DNA of 64,000 bases from assembly GCA_029582265.1 (NCBI GenBank), contig CM055831.1, positions 28,272,189 through 28,336,188 on the forward strand, in the 5' to 3' direction. The position numbers and the translations under genes are program-made. Source of the stretch: Zoroaster sp. YZ-2022 (taxonomy: Eukaryota; Echinodermata; Asteroidea; Forcipulatida; Zoroasteridae). The stretch's first letter is position 1. Every line of letters begins with the position of its first letter. The notes under the pieces were generated by a model. It was not told the origin of the DNA. It saw only the letters and a list, made by a program, of their open reading frames with translations, and searched no databases. Of this stretch, positions 21,194 through 32,491 are shown in pieces.

Positions 21194-22990
21194 TCTTAGT
21201 GAGCTTCCTTGGGTGAAGGATTTGCCACAAATTTTACAAATAAATGGTTTCTCATTGGTGTGTACCCTCTGATGACGTCTTACATTGCTTCCATGTTAGA
21301 TCCATTAGGTGACTTGTGATTCAGGTTGAGAACACAAATAATCAAACGGCTTATCATCAATTGGTGAAGACTTTCTGACTCAAAGCAGCTTTATTAAGGA
21401 AAAAAGTATAGGTAATTAATAAAATATTTATTGAGGCAGTGCCTAAAGCCATGTTGTTTATCGTTCTTTGTGTGATTCAATGTTTGTTTACTTCCTAAGT
21501 GGTAGCATCAGGAGATCAACTCAACAGTAATCTAGTTTACTTTTTTGTAATCCTACAGGGGTGCTACCTTTGTTTCTTTTTCTGATAATTTAATGTAAAT
21601 TTGTGTTTATTTTTTGTTCTACCTGTGAAATCAATAAATGAATGAAATGAATGAATGATGAATGAAAGAGCAGGGTTGATAATTTCCCCTAGTGCCTTGG
21701 GTTAGTGGATTAACAGAATGACTATTACATCTGCTTGGTGTGAAAGTCTGGGGGCTAGTGTACAAATATAAGAAACACATCATCACAATTTAGAAAAAAT
21801 CAATGATTTTTTTTTATGACACCGTAAGGCAGTTCTTTGGCATGGTGGAGTACAACTCATCCTATAAACTTATTCAAATAAGTTTGATAATTGTGCAACC
21901 AATTTTCAAGCTCAGTTTTGAGACATCAACTACAGTATATAATTGTATTGTTTTTATTTATTGATGCTTTGGCATTGACTTGAAAAACAACCTTGTGGTT
22001 TGGAAAAAATGAGTATCCTTGCATATGTAAAAAGTCAATGGGGTGATATTTTTTGGGGAAAGTTGAAAGTTTTTACATATTATGAGAACTTTATTTGAAA
22101 TTGCAAAATAATGGTTGTGGCCTTACATTTCGAACCTAACAGGATCTTTCTCAAAGGAAAATGGGACGGAATACAAACATACATTCATACATAAACACAA
22201 GAGTGAGCAGAAGTTAGTCAGGTGTGAAATGAACACAAAAGAAGAAGATACAAGAAGCAGAGTCATGTACAGGTCCTGGGACTGGACAATAGAGAGATTA
22301 CACATGAATAGATAGAGGTACCAGGAGTTTTTGGCTGGAAGAAGAGATTATGAGATTAGTGAAAAACAAAGAGTCAGATAGAGGGTGTAAAACAAAACAG
22401 ATAAATAAACTAACAAGCAAAACAAATGTAGAAATGTCTGTGGAGAAAGAAAAAAGGGAGAAAATAGGAAAAATTAGTTATTCATTCCCTTCTTTGACAT
22501 TGTTAGATATAATAATTAAAGTATTCTGTTTATGATCTTATCAATTTCAAAAGAAAATTTTCCATATGTTGTCATGATACCAAAAAACCAAGTCTTTTTT
22601 TAAAAATCCCACCCAAATAATACTCCCCTTAATATGTTTAACATTAACCGATCGACGGCAGTCAAGTTTTTTAAAACAATCAATTTGAATTTGGTATCAA
22701 TTTAAATTCAGTAAAAAGTAATGCAAAACCAGTTGGCGAGATCAGTAGGCCTACGAGTACGAGTTGGCACATGTACGAGTCGAGTTGACGTCCCGTAAAG
22801 TACGAGTTTACGTGAGTACGAGAAAACTTTGGCAAATGTACGAGTGTGTAAAAGTACGAGTTGACTCGAATTCGACTGCAAGTAGGCTTACATGTAGTTG
22901 CCGGGCAATATGTCACCAAGATTTCATGTCCTCTTATTTCCTGAAATTGTGTGTCACACGCCACATTCTAATAGCACAATTATATCTATA

Positions 22991-24023
22991 AATGTAATAG
23001 TATATTTATATACTGTAAATATAATCGTAAAAATCAATTTGTCGCACAAAATTCTTCATTTTGAAATACTCACGTGGCGAAATAACCTGCTTTGTTAGAT
23101 GTTGGACCCGTACATCAGCTGATCAGGGGTCCGAACTTAATAAACTCTCAAAATGTAACATTTCCCGTTTTCCTTAGTACTACTACGAAGCCTCAGCAAT
23201 CGAAATACACATTATAATATTGATTTACGCTTAATTTCTTTTCAAATGTGTTTCATATACCCCCAGCTTTTGTCGACAGCAACATAGCCTAGCCGACAGG
23301 GAGGACATAAGCGAAAACCCAAGGCAACATTTGTTTGCAAGCCAAATGCAAAAAAAAAGTGTTTTTGCCAAAACGATTTTATTTTATTAAAACAGTATTA
23401 AACAAGATTTTAATCGATGGAAATTAGAAGATCTGAGTTATATAATTTGTTCGAATGTAAAATTGTTTTCAAAATTTGTGATTTGTAAATACATCCAGCC
23501 TGGTACAAATAGTGAAATACATAAGAGCCGTATAATAATTTATAATAGTACGGCTCTGATACTCAGAACATGATGGCGCCCTCTTTAATGGTATACCACC
23601 GGTACAAATACACATGTTTACTCAGAACATGATGGCGCCCTCTTTCGTGTACCACCGTTTAGGCCAGTTTGTCTGGTGAGTTTTTTCAAATACAAGGTCC
23701 CTGGATTGTTATTGTCAGTGATTATCTGAAGGTCAGGAATTGGACATTTTACTGGTATGCAAATTTTGTAGGATACTTTCGGCGAATGAGAGTGAGTTGA
23801 CGCGTGTGTTTTTATGATTCTGGCGCTCGGGAGTTGAACAAATTATATCACTTTTTGTCATTTTGTTGTCACAGTTTTTAAAATAATAATTAGCGCAGCT
23901 AGCTAGCTAGCGCCTAGCGCGCTCGTATCGTATTCGCACGTATGTCACATATGTATAGATGGAAATGCGCATGCGCGCAAACTTATCCGACAGTACATGT
24001 ATGCATGCATGAACTTTTACTTT
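22991..24023. other. Non-coding stretch with repeat D remnants
   Basis: No gene was seen. 23530-23970 carries a diverged copy of the sequence around and within direct repeat D (GATGGCGCCCTC twice, TTTCGGCGAATGAGAGTGAG, GGCGCTCGGGAGTTGAACAA), ending in a GCTAGCTAGCTAGCGC run. Confidence 0.5.
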
Positions 24024-24399
24024 TAATAATAATAATAATAATAATAATGTGTGGACTTATATAGCGCACGTATCCACCAACTGAGTGGTGCTCAAGGCGC
24101 ATTATTACCCCTGGCCCTGCTCACCCCCAGCCCCAGGCTCATAAGGCTCATAAATCATTCCTGAAACCATCTCGGCTCCCTGGGGAGTATACAGCTCAAT
24201 TGCTGCCATTACAGTGCATACATATATGGCTAATCAACCAACTCTGCCCTCACAGGTACCCATTTATCTTTCTGGGTGGAGAGAAGCAATTATGGTTAGT
24301 GTCTTGCTCAAGGACACAAGTGTCACGGCCGGGATTCGAACCTACATTCTGCTGCTAACACCAGTCCGGTAAGCTATTCCGCTCGGCCACGACACTCCA
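24024..24399 (-). mobile_element. tRNA-derived SINE, full-length
   Basis: On the minus strand: a tRNA-like head with A box TGGCCGAGCGG and B box GGTTCGAATCC, then the conserved-looking TGTCCTTGAGCAAGACACT, a body of about 250 bases, and an (ATT)n tail (plus strand (AAT)n, 24024-24047). The head most resembles a leucine or serine class tRNA. It is not a working tRNA gene: no clear anticodon arm, and it continues into the SINE body. Confidence 0.85.
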
Positions 24400-25678
24400 C
24401 AGCATAAACAAGTGGGAAATATCCCCATTTTCAGGTAAAATTTTTCGTACTCAAGGGTCCAACGACCATCATGAGATTACATAGGGTTTTCAGGTGAAAA
24501 ATTATTCCTAAACCAATATGCTCAATATTTATATCAAATTAAAGGTCTTGATGAAAGAAATACAATGGTTTTTAAATCAAGAAAATCGGACGAGTAGTTT
24601 TTGAGGAATCCTGTTATATTTAATCAAGTATACAGCATTCGATGAAGCCCGACTCTCCATACACTGTGTACATCCCTAATGGCAACAAAACCGTTGAATC
24701 AGCCTATACACACACCGTGATACACACGCACAGCATTCGTGCTCGTTTCCCTCATTAGAGCTTTTGAAAGGGTATACACTCTCTGCTCAAAACTAAACAC
24801 ATTTATGGCTCAAAACTTTCACATATGATAGTAAAGAGGTGTCAAATTCATTCAGACATCGCTCTTACCTTTCAACTTAAAAATTTCACCTCGAAAAACG
24901 GTGTTTAACTTTTTATCTCTTCATAACTTTGGTTGTAGAGTAGCTGAGGAGATCGAGCAAGCATGGGTATGTAAAGGAGCCCTTTGACTCTATAGGGAAA
25001 CCCGATTTCATGTCAATCACAATGTACTCGGGCGTGGAGACAGCTCCGAAGTGGATGCCCTCAGCAGAGCGTGGCAAATTTTACGGGCCGAATGCGCCCG
25101 ATCTCGGAACACTTTCGAGCCTTTCGCACGTACTTCCGATTGCTATTTTATATACATTGTTGGATAGCTGAGACTATAAGCTTTCCAATGAGCTATTACA
25201 TGTAAGATTTCGACAGGTAAAAGTAATAGAATTTATTGATTTAAAATTTTGATGTTTTTTGTTGCGGGCGATGCGCTGTGCGTGTGGAGGGCTTCGGTCA
25301 AGCACGTACAAACTGAAAACCCGAATAGAAACAGAAAGTGTTCTTTAATGGGCAAAAATGGGAATGGAAAATGTGGAAAAATGAATCATTTTATAAGCCT
25401 TATCGGAAAAAGTTGAAAAAAAAGAAAAAGGTTAACCAACGGTCAATGGAGGAGAAAGCCTGATCGGTAAGATGTTGGCAGTTTTTTACGTTTTAGCAAA
25501 ATTATGGAGACAATTTTCCAGAAATCAGTTAAATTGTAAACAGAACACTTTTATAATCAAGAAAAGAATTGATTTACCCCCGAAAACTACACAAATGGAG
25601 GAATTCTTAGATGATTTCTGATCCCCGGGTGTGACGACCATATTTTAGTCTAGTTTTACAGAGCATTGTTTTTTCTTC
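24400..25678. other. Left flank of the Polinton, no gene seen
   Basis: No open frame or exon could be supported. 25440-25630 resembles 15540-15700. The last six bases before the Polinton (25673-25678, TTCTTC) are the target duplication. Confidence 0.5.
25673..25678. repeat. Polinton target duplication, left (TTCTTC)
   Basis: TTCTTC precedes the left end; TTCTTC also follows the right end at 41321-41326. The exact boundary is ambiguous by one base, because the right repeat could extend one T further. Confidence 0.75.
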
Positions 25679-26070
25679 AGTAGTATGTTAGATGGGCGTC
25701 CCGGACCACCTACTTAAAAATCGTTTTTTACAATAAATTCGCTGGGTAGTAGTAGGGGGTTTTAACAAAGTTTAAAAAAAAAAAATCTTATTACAAACAA
25801 TATTTTATACAAAATATTTTCCCCTACTCAAAAAAATCATTTTTAAACAAATTCGCTGGGTAGTAGTAGGTTTTTTAAAAACTTTTAACAACTTTTTCTT
25901 ATAAAAAAAAAATAAAACTTCGTTGTTTTTAAACGCGTAATTGTGACGCTATCAACATTTTGATAGCGTCATAAAACCGTTACCGTTTTGCTTTTTTTTT
26001 TTTTAAAAGAGAGCTTAAAAAGTGAAATAACGAATATATATTATCTAGTTGATAATAAAGATGGAGAGAA
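25679..26070 (+). repeat. Polinton left terminal inverted repeat
   Basis: The reverse complement is at 40929-41320, differing mainly in A/T-run lengths. It contains two copies of TTCGCTGGGTAGTAGTAGG about 113 bases apart (near 25737 and 25850) and a perfect 12-bp hairpin at 25944-25971. Its inner end includes ATGGAGAGAA, the start codon of the polymerase. Confidence 0.95.
25944..25971. other. Hairpin in left inverted repeat
   Basis: TGACGCTATCAA, four-base loop, TTGATAGCGTCA: a perfect 12-bp stem, GC-richer than its surroundings, and kept at the mirror position 41028-41055. It could be a binding or replication site; this is inference. Confidence 0.7.
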
Positions 26071-29000
26071 CGAAATATTTATCGAAATGGACATTTAGAG
26101 AATTAAAAGAGTTTGCGCGAGAACACATTAATCGAATAATTCTCGTGCAAAACAGCAAGAATAAAGTAGATAAACGCAGTTATTACAACGCGGTTAAAAA
26201 ACATTTAAATAGGCAAAAACAAAAGCCATTATATGAATTAAATTTAACAGAATTACGAGAGCGCGTAGCGGTTGAAAATATTGAGCTACCGCTACGCGGC
26301 TCGGGAGTGAACGAGCGGTTGATTAAAAAAGACTACATTAACGCTATTAAAATGTTTTACGGTAAAGAAACCGAGTTGAGTTTTAACCCTTTTATTAGCG
26401 GTGGTAGTTATTTACGCGAACATATAATGAATGTTCCGCTGAATCACAGCAAAGAAAAAGATTTAAATATATTTTGGAGAGCTGTAAAACAAACGATTAT
26501 CGCCGAGTTGACTAAAGACTTGAAAGATTTTAAAGCGTTCAAGTTTATGATATTTATACGCGTTAAATTACGTAAAGTAAACTTGTCCGGGACGCCCGAT
26601 TTTGTTGAACCAAGTTTTCATAATAAAAAGCAAATTGTTTTATTGAATTTAAACAATATCGAAAATGAACTCGTTACAATCATTTCGCAAATTGCCGAGT
26701 CTTTAGAAAAATACACTCGAGAGGGTAGTGGATGGATAGTAGATCGTATCGAAGAAATGAATCTAAGAATCGCGAAATATCAACCTCTTAGAGGAGGTAG
26801 TTGGATCGATCTATGCGATTACATAAAAAATAAAAAAGCTTGCATCAACGTAAAATATAAAGACGACGATTGTTTGCGATGGGCTTTGCGCGCTCATTTT
26901 TTTCCCGCGACCGATCATGTTGATAGAACGAGCAAGTACCCAATAAAAGACGGTTTAAATTTTAACAACATTGACGCGCCTACACCGATTAATCAAATTA
27001 AACGAGTAGAAAAACAAAACAATATAGCGATAAACGTTTTCGGTTGCGAGTCAAAAACGATAATCGTTTACGAGATAAGCGATCAACCGGCAGAGATAGA
27101 TCGCATAAATTTACTATTGATTCATAAAGACTCTGACGAGAATCGCGCTAAATCTCACTACGTTTACATAAAAGATGTGAATAAATTACTTCACGATCAA
27201 ACGAAACACAATCCTCGTAAGCATTTTTGTTTGAGATGTTTGCAAGGTTTTTCGACAGAATTATATCTCGAAAATCACGTAAAAATGTGTAAGGGAATAA
27301 ACGACAGACCAACAACTATCGTAATGCCACAAAAGGGTAAAAACGATACGGTTAAATTTATAAATTTTCATAAAAAGATGAAAGTTCCATTCGTAATATA
27401 CGCCGACTTTGAAAGCATTATCGTAAAGATTGTTGACGAAAACTCTACCAATACTAAAAAATTACAAGAACACGTCGTTTGCGGTTATTCGTACGTCGTT
27501 GTTTGTTGCGACGGTACAACTAGTTCTCCCGTTACGTATAGGGGAGAAGACGCATCTAAACATTTTTTAAATGAATTACAGAAAGAAGAAGCCAAGATTA
27601 ATACGATATTTAAAAATCCTAAAAAATTAAACATGACTAAAGAAGACGAGCAAGATTACGACTCTGCTAGCGCGTGTTACGTATGCGAAAAGACATTTTT
27701 TAAAGACGACGCGGAAATGATAAAACAAAAGGTGAGGGATCATTGTCACATTACCGGAAAATATAGAGGCGCTGCGCATAACTATTGTAATTTAAAACAG
27801 AGTATAAAACCAGACAAAACCTTTATTCCGGTAGTATTTCATAATTTGCGAGGCTACGACTCTCATCTCATTATGCAGGCCGCTGGTCGTATCGAGGGAA
27901 ATCTAACGTGTATTCCAAACAATATCGAAAAGTATATTTCTTTTTCAATCAAACAACTACGATTTATAGACAGCGCTCAATTTTTACTAGCATCGTTGGA
28001 CAAACTCGTAAAATCAAACGATTCTTTTCCAATTACATTAAAACTCGAACCTGATTTAGAAAAATTTAATCTGTTAAAAAGCAAGGGTATTTATCCTTAC
28101 GAGTACATGGATAGTTTTGAACGTTTCAAAGAAACGCAACTTCCATCGATTGAATGTTTTTACAGTAGTTTAAACGATAGTCACATTACCACCTCTCAAT
28201 ACGAGCACGCTAAAAACGTTTACAACGAGTTTGATTGTAAAAATTTAGGAGATTATCACGATTTGTACGTGCGTACCGATACTTGTTTATTGGCGGACGT
28301 ATTTGAAAACTTTCGTAATACTTGTTTAAAACAGTACGGTTTGGATCCGGCTAATTATTATACGAGTCCCGGGCTGAGTTGGGACGCTTTGTTGAAACAT
28401 TCTAAACAAACTTTAGAATTGCTTACGGACGTTAACATGCATTTGTTTATAGAAAAAGGCACGCGCGGAGGAACGTGCATGGTGAGTAAACGATACGCTA
28501 AAGCAAACAACGCGTATTTAAACGACTACGATAAAACAAAACCGTCGAGTTACATTACGTACTTGGACGCAAATAATTTATACGGCTACGCCATGAGTCA
28601 ACCTTTACCGACCGGTAATTTCAAATGGTTGACTCGTGAACGAATTGATAAACTCGAGAAGCAAGGATTTAAAAACAAACAAGGATACATTTTACAAGTC
28701 GATTTAGAATATCCCAGCGAGTTACACGATTCTCACAACGCATTTCCACTCGCGCCAGAGTCGTTGACGGTACCGAAAGAATGGATGAGCGACTATCAAC
28801 ACGAGTTGCTAAACGACAAGCCCGCTCCAAACGTTGTTAAATTAGTCCCAAATTTATACGATAAAAAAAACTACGTGCTTCATTATCGTAATTTACAATT
28901 GTATTTACAACTCGGCATGAAGCTGACTAAAATTCACAAAGTTTTAGAATTTAACGAATCGTGTTGGATGAAATCGTACATTGATAAAAACACTCTACTC

Positions 29001-29832
29001 AGAAAAGATGCAAAGAGCGATTTTGAAAAAGATTTGTACAAACTCATGAACAATTCAGTTTTTGGAAAAACGATGGAAAATGTACGAAAACGCGTCAACG
29101 TAAATTTGAAGCGGTTAAACGATGAAAAATCGGAAAATCAAATTCGTTCGCTCATCGCGAAACCAAATTTTGCAGAGGCTAGGATTTTCGATAACGATCT
29201 AGTAGCGATTCACATGCACAAAACAAAACTCGTTCTCAACCGCCCCGTTTACATAGGAATGAGCATATTGGATTTATCTAAAGCTTTCATGTACGATTTT
29301 TATTACAATCATTTAAAGCTAAAATACAACGCCAAGTGTGAGTTGATTTACATGGACACGGATAGTTTGTTACTCGAGATTAAAACGCAAGATGTTTACA
29401 AAGATATGAAAAAAGACAAGCATTTATACGATTTTTAGTAATTATGATAAGCGTCATTTTCTATTTTCTGAAGAAAATAAAAAGATTATTGGTAAAATGA
29501 AAGACGAGTGTGCGAAAACTATAATTTCTGAAGTTGTTTGTTTAAGACCCAAAATGTATTCGATACTTACTTCAGACAAAGCTGAAATAAGAAAAGCTAA
29601 AGGAGTTAAAAAACAAGTTTTAGAACAACAGATTAAACACGAGCGATATAAACAAGTTTTATCGTTTAAAAATACTCTGCATCACCCTATGAATTTTATT
29701 AGGCACGAAAAACATAGACTATATACAACTCGAATAAATAAAATATCGCTATCTCCTCTAGACACAAAGAGACACATTTTAGAAAACGGAATACATACTC
29801 GTGCTTACGGTCACTACAACCTCATCGTTTAA
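26061..29832 (+). pseudogene. polB: Polinton DNA polymerase B, frameshifted near the C-terminus
   Basis: Replicates the element; the family is protein-primed, family B. The first frame (26061-29438, about 1125 residues) holds exonuclease motif I YADFES (about residue 450), motif II LRGYDS (about 600), motif III RTDTCLLADVF (about 742), polymerase motif A YLDANNLYGYAM (about 838), motif B NNSVFGKT (about 1000) and motif C YMDTDS (about 1101). A C2HC-type finger sits near residues 394-415, and a C-x2-C...DHCHITGKYRGAAH cluster (about 543-581), like endonuclease VII-type HNH zinc sites, sits between exonuclease motifs I and II. The frame stops at 29436 just after motif C. The conserved C-terminal section continues in another frame from about 29432 to 29832 (separate ATG at 29497). 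One extra base in a T run explains this. An ATG at 26061 is preferred over the in-frame TTG at 26049. All catalytic motifs survive; the break removes the thumb and C-terminal part. Confidence 0.9.
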
Positions 29833-29857
29833 CATGATTAACGTTTAACATGCTTGA

Positions 29858-30853
29858 TTAACGTTTAACGATTGGAGGATTCATTGTATCTCTAGGAATA
29901 ATTTGTAATTCTTCTCTTACAAAACTACGAGCGGGGCCCGAGTCTAAATAATACAATATAGGTTGATTCGCCGCCTTCATCGTTTTAGATATTCTATAAA
30001 TTTTTATACTCCATATAGGGTCGGTCGCTCTGCGCCTCGTATCTTTTTCAGCTTCACCGGGTGCGTATAAATACCGAACTAAACTGTTGCTGGGGATTCT
30101 TTTTTCATTCTTTTTAGCGTTTATAGAGGGTGATGCTGGATTTTGCTCGACGCTACGTAGTTTAATCGCGTCTTTGGGTTTTAAATTAATCAGTCGCGTC
30201 GTCTCGTTGTTTAACGCTTTTACGACCAGAGGTAATCTTTTAACCCATTCTCTGTTTCTCGTATCTGTAGCAATTTCTTGACCGTATTGATGCGAAAATA
30301 ATCTTTCACTCAAAGTTTTATTAAATCGCTCCACTATACCCTGAGCTCTGTGATTTCCAACCTCTCCTCGCTGAATTTTTACATCATGTTTGCTCATCAA
30401 CGCGTTAACGCTGCTCATGAATTCTTTTCCAGGATCGACTTTTATAATTTTAGGCCAAACCAACAACGATCGTTTATAAATTTTTTCAAACGCGTTGCCG
30501 ACTCGCGCGGCTGTTTTATCGGTTAAAGGTTGCGCTTCTTTATATCTGCTGGCTTCATCCACGACGGTTAACACGTACTTGTACGTAATTCTACCGACTT
30601 TGTCGTGCGGAAGAAATAACAAGTCTGCTTGATGAACCTCGTTTGGTTTTTCGAGCGTACTATTACTACTGGTCGGTCTCGGAATATATTTAGGATAGGG
30701 TAAATAAATTTGCCACAACGCTTGCTTTTTTATCCATTGTCGAACAAATTTTACATTTACTTTTGTTTCTTTAGCTAATTTATTAATCGCATCTTGACCT
30801 TTGTAGTATCCTCGTACGCTATAATAAGCGTTGGATAGTTTTCGTTCATCCAT
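29858..30853 (-). CDS. int: Polinton integrase (rve family, DDE)
   Basis: A 331-residue, retroviral-type integrase that joins the element's ends to target DNA and makes the 6-bp duplication. Residues 1-60 look like a helix-turn-helix segment (AINKLAKETKVNVKFVRQWI). The catalytic triad is visible as D77 in HQADLLFLP, D140 in KVDPGKEF and E175 in GIVERFNKTL, with 34 residues between the last two. The C-terminal third (PIWSIKIYRI...ILYYLDSG) is the usual SH3/chromo-like tail. The gene is convergent with the polymerase, 25 bases from its end. It is intact, with an A/T-rich leader (TTAATATAATG...) before the ATG. Confidence 0.92.
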   Translation of the reverse strand: MDERKLSNAYYSVRGYYKGQDAINKLAKETKVNVKFVRQWIKKQALWQIYLPYPKYIPRPTSSNSTLEKPNEVHQADLLFLPHDKVGRITYKYVLTVVDEASRYKEAQPLTDKTAARVGNAFEKIYKRSLLVWPKIIKVDPGKEFMSSVNALMSKHDVKIQRGEVGNHRAQGIVERFNKTLSERLFSHQYGQEIATDTRNREWVKRLPLVVKALNNETTRLINLKPKDAIKLRSVEQNPASPSINAKKNEKRIPSNSLVRYLYAPGEAEKDTRRRATDPIWSIKIYRISKTMKAANQPILYYLDSGPARSFVREELQIIPRDTMNPPIVKR

Positions 30854-30920
30854 TTAATATTTATACATTATATTAAATGTTTTTTTAATATTTAATAAAA
30901 TGTATATGTAATCTTTTTTT

Positions 30921-31178
30921 TTATTCGTTAGGTTTATTGGGCATGAGCGAGTTTGGTAAAATTCCTTGTTTAACTAACCACATTTGCGTCGCACCGCTTA
31001 ATCCAACTACCGCGGTTAGTTTTAACCCGTCTTTTATATCCAATTTTCCTAAATCGGCTGGTTTCATTTTAAATATTTTTTCACCGAGCATGCTGTATAA
31101 AACGACTAAAAGAGTCATAACGGAGCTGTGATAAACTGAATCGGTGATCGTTTTTGTATTTATAGGCATCGAAGACAT
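30921..31178 (-). CDS. Small Polinton membrane protein, 85 aa
   Basis: Not recognised beyond its place in the element. It has two hydrophobic stretches, about residues 20-35 (VMTLLVVLYSMLGEKIF) and 52-66 (LTAVVGLSGATQMWLV), with charged residues between and after them, so it is probably a two-pass membrane or virion-membrane-like protein. It lies 67 bases upstream of the integrase on the same strand. The start at 31178 (MSSMPINT) has an alternative four codons in. Similar short membrane proteins are common in Polintons; the function is unknown. Confidence 0.7.
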   Translation of the reverse strand: MSSMPINTKTITDSVYHSSVMTLLVVLYSMLGEKIFKMKPADLGKLDIKDGLKLTAVVGLSGATQMWLVKQGILPNSLMPNKPNE

Positions 31179-31216
31179 GTTTACAATCGTTAAATATAAT
31201 ATTTAAAAAAAAACTT

Positions 31217-31657
31217 TTATTCCATTTCAAAAACAACGCTTCTCAGTTCTCTAGCGATCGACGATTGATTTTCGGTAATGTTATTCGGTTCTTTAACCGT
31301 TGACGATTGATTTTCGGTAATGTTACTCGGTTCGTTTTTAAATGTTGATTTTTCTTCGCTAAACAATAAATAAGCGATACCAATAGCTATCGCTGCATAA
31401 ATAAAATAGCTAGTTTTATTGCTAGATGAATCAGAACTCGTTATCGCTTTACTATCGATAGACGTTACAACGATTTTTGCGGGTTTAGCGAGTTGTAGTT
31501 TTTTCTGTCTATTAAGTTCGGCAAGTTTTTTACCGGCAGCGACTCTGTTTGGATTTTTTACTTTAGTCGCTGTTTTCGTCACTGTCTTTGGTGATGTTAC
31601 TTGTGACGGTGTGTTTGTTGGCACAGTCGTTTGCTCGTTTATCTCCATCGCTTTCAT
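31217..31657 (-). CDS. Polinton protein with one membrane segment, 146 aa
   Basis: The N-terminal half is Thr/Lys-rich and basic (TKTATKVKNPNRVAAGKKLA, residues 28-47). A hydrophobic segment follows at about 84-100 (YFIYAAIAIGIAYLLF), then a tail in which NITENQSS occurs twice with similar flanks. The gene overlaps the end of the upstream gene (31563-32168) by 95 bases in another frame; a second ATG at 31648 would shorten the overlap. Unrecognised family; a single-pass virion or membrane protein is inference. Confidence 0.65.
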   Translation of the reverse strand: MKAMEINEQTTVPTNTPSQVTSPKTVTKTATKVKNPNRVAAGKKLAELNRQKKLQLAKPAKIVVTSIDSKAITSSDSSSNKTSYFIYAAIAIGIAYLLFSEEKSTFKNEPSNITENQSSTVKEPNNITENQSSIARELRSVVFEME

Positions 31658-32168
31658 TATCTACGCAAGATTCTTCTTTTCTTTTTAAATGTTTTGCCGT
31701 AATTAGCGAAGCGCTGAGCGGAGCGATAAACATACCGTACTTGTAGTATATTTCGCACGCCACTGTAGAAAGCATGCTAGAAATGAACGGATCTTTTTCT
31801 AAATCTGAAATTAATTTACCTTCATCGTCAATTTGAAATTTATGACCGTACAAATCAATACGATTTAAACTAAATCCCAATAGTTTAGCGTATAGAGTTA
31901 TAATGGCGCTACCTAAAGACTGAGTAATATCGCGACCTAATTTAGTTTCGTATTGCGTGTGTAATGCATCGCGCTCTTGCTCACTCAAAGCTTCAATATC
32001 GCTAACGCTTAGTTCTTTACCGAAAAACTTTTTCGAGTCTCCACCTACTACGACCGATAAAAGACGTAGTTTTTGTTTCAACAATAAGCTATCGTCGCTA
32101 ACGTCATCGTTCCGATTAACGAGTGGCGTTTGTATAGTTTCATTTAATAGTAAATGTACTTCTTCCAT
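31563..32168 (-). CDS. Polinton hypothetical protein, 201 aa
   Basis: Mostly helical-looking. It has an acidic N-terminus (NRNDDVSDDSLL), a central region LLKQKLRLLSVVVGGDSKKF and SDIEALSEQERDALH, weakly hydrophobic stretches near 145-165 (IYYKYGMFIAPLSASLITA), and an acidic, Asn/Asp-rich tail. I do not recognise a domain. The A/T-rich leader TATAATAA stands directly before the ATG. It is the first gene of a minus-strand run with the 31217 and 30921 genes. Confidence 0.65.
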   Translation of the reverse strand: MEEVHLLLNETIQTPLVNRNDDVSDDSLLLKQKLRLLSVVVGGDSKKFFGKELSVSDIEALSEQERDALHTQYETKLGRDITQSLGSAIITLYAKLLGFSLNRIDLYGHKFQIDDEGKLISDLEKDPFISSMLSTVACEIYYKYGMFIAPLSASLITAKHLKRKEESCVDNESDGDKRANDCANKHTVTSNITKDSDENSD

Positions 32169-32206
32169 TTATTATACGTACTTATAGAATAGTCGGTTAA
32201 TTTTAT

Positions 32207-32461
32207 TTAAAAAAATAGAAACCAATAATTAATTTTAGATAACCCATCGGTGTTTAAAAGTTTGTTAAGATTTAACATTAGATCTTTTACTCGTTCAGCA
32301 TCTATACTCGTAAATATACCTTTTACTTTTTCAGTATTGTCGTTAAAAAATTGTACCAACTCGCTTCTTTCTTTTTCAGTATTTAAAAGTTCGTTAAGAT
32401 TACATATAAAATCATTTACTCGTTCAACATTTACGTTCGCAAATGCTCGTTCAACATTCAT
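32207..32461 (-). CDS. Small Polinton protein with internal repeat, 84 aa
   Basis: Two repeats share the pattern ERV-x-D-x3-NLN-x-LLNT (near residues 13-30 and 56-73), separated by a charged stretch (TEKERSELVQFFNDNTEKVK). It is probably all-helical and the repeat suggests a duplicated helical hairpin. Not recognised. A TATTTATAAAT leader precedes the ATG. It lies between the ATPase gene's tandem-repeat tail and the 201-aa gene, same strand as both. Confidence 0.55.
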   Translation of the reverse strand: MNVERAFANVNVERVNDFICNLNELLNTEKERSELVQFFNDNTEKVKGIFTSIDAERVKDLMLNLNKLLNTDGLSKINYWFLFF

Positions 32462-32491
32462 ATTTATAAATAGATTTTATAATGTTTATTA

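Larger units (their letters stand above)
17430..22990. repeat. Segmental duplication copy 3
   Basis: Counterpart of 8036-13060, see there. It differs by an extra unrelated block at about 18495-18750 that splits the minisatellite in two, and by a SINE at 19918-20178. Confidence 0.75.

Noticed and set aside
24310..24399. Functional tRNA gene
   Set aside because: A and B boxes are present, but the cloverleaf is incomplete and the sequence runs into a SINE body with an (ATT)n tail.
26049..26060. TTG start for the polymerase (and the mirror TTG for the zinc protein)
   Set aside because: An ATG lies four codons downstream in both; non-ATG starts are rare in animal cells.
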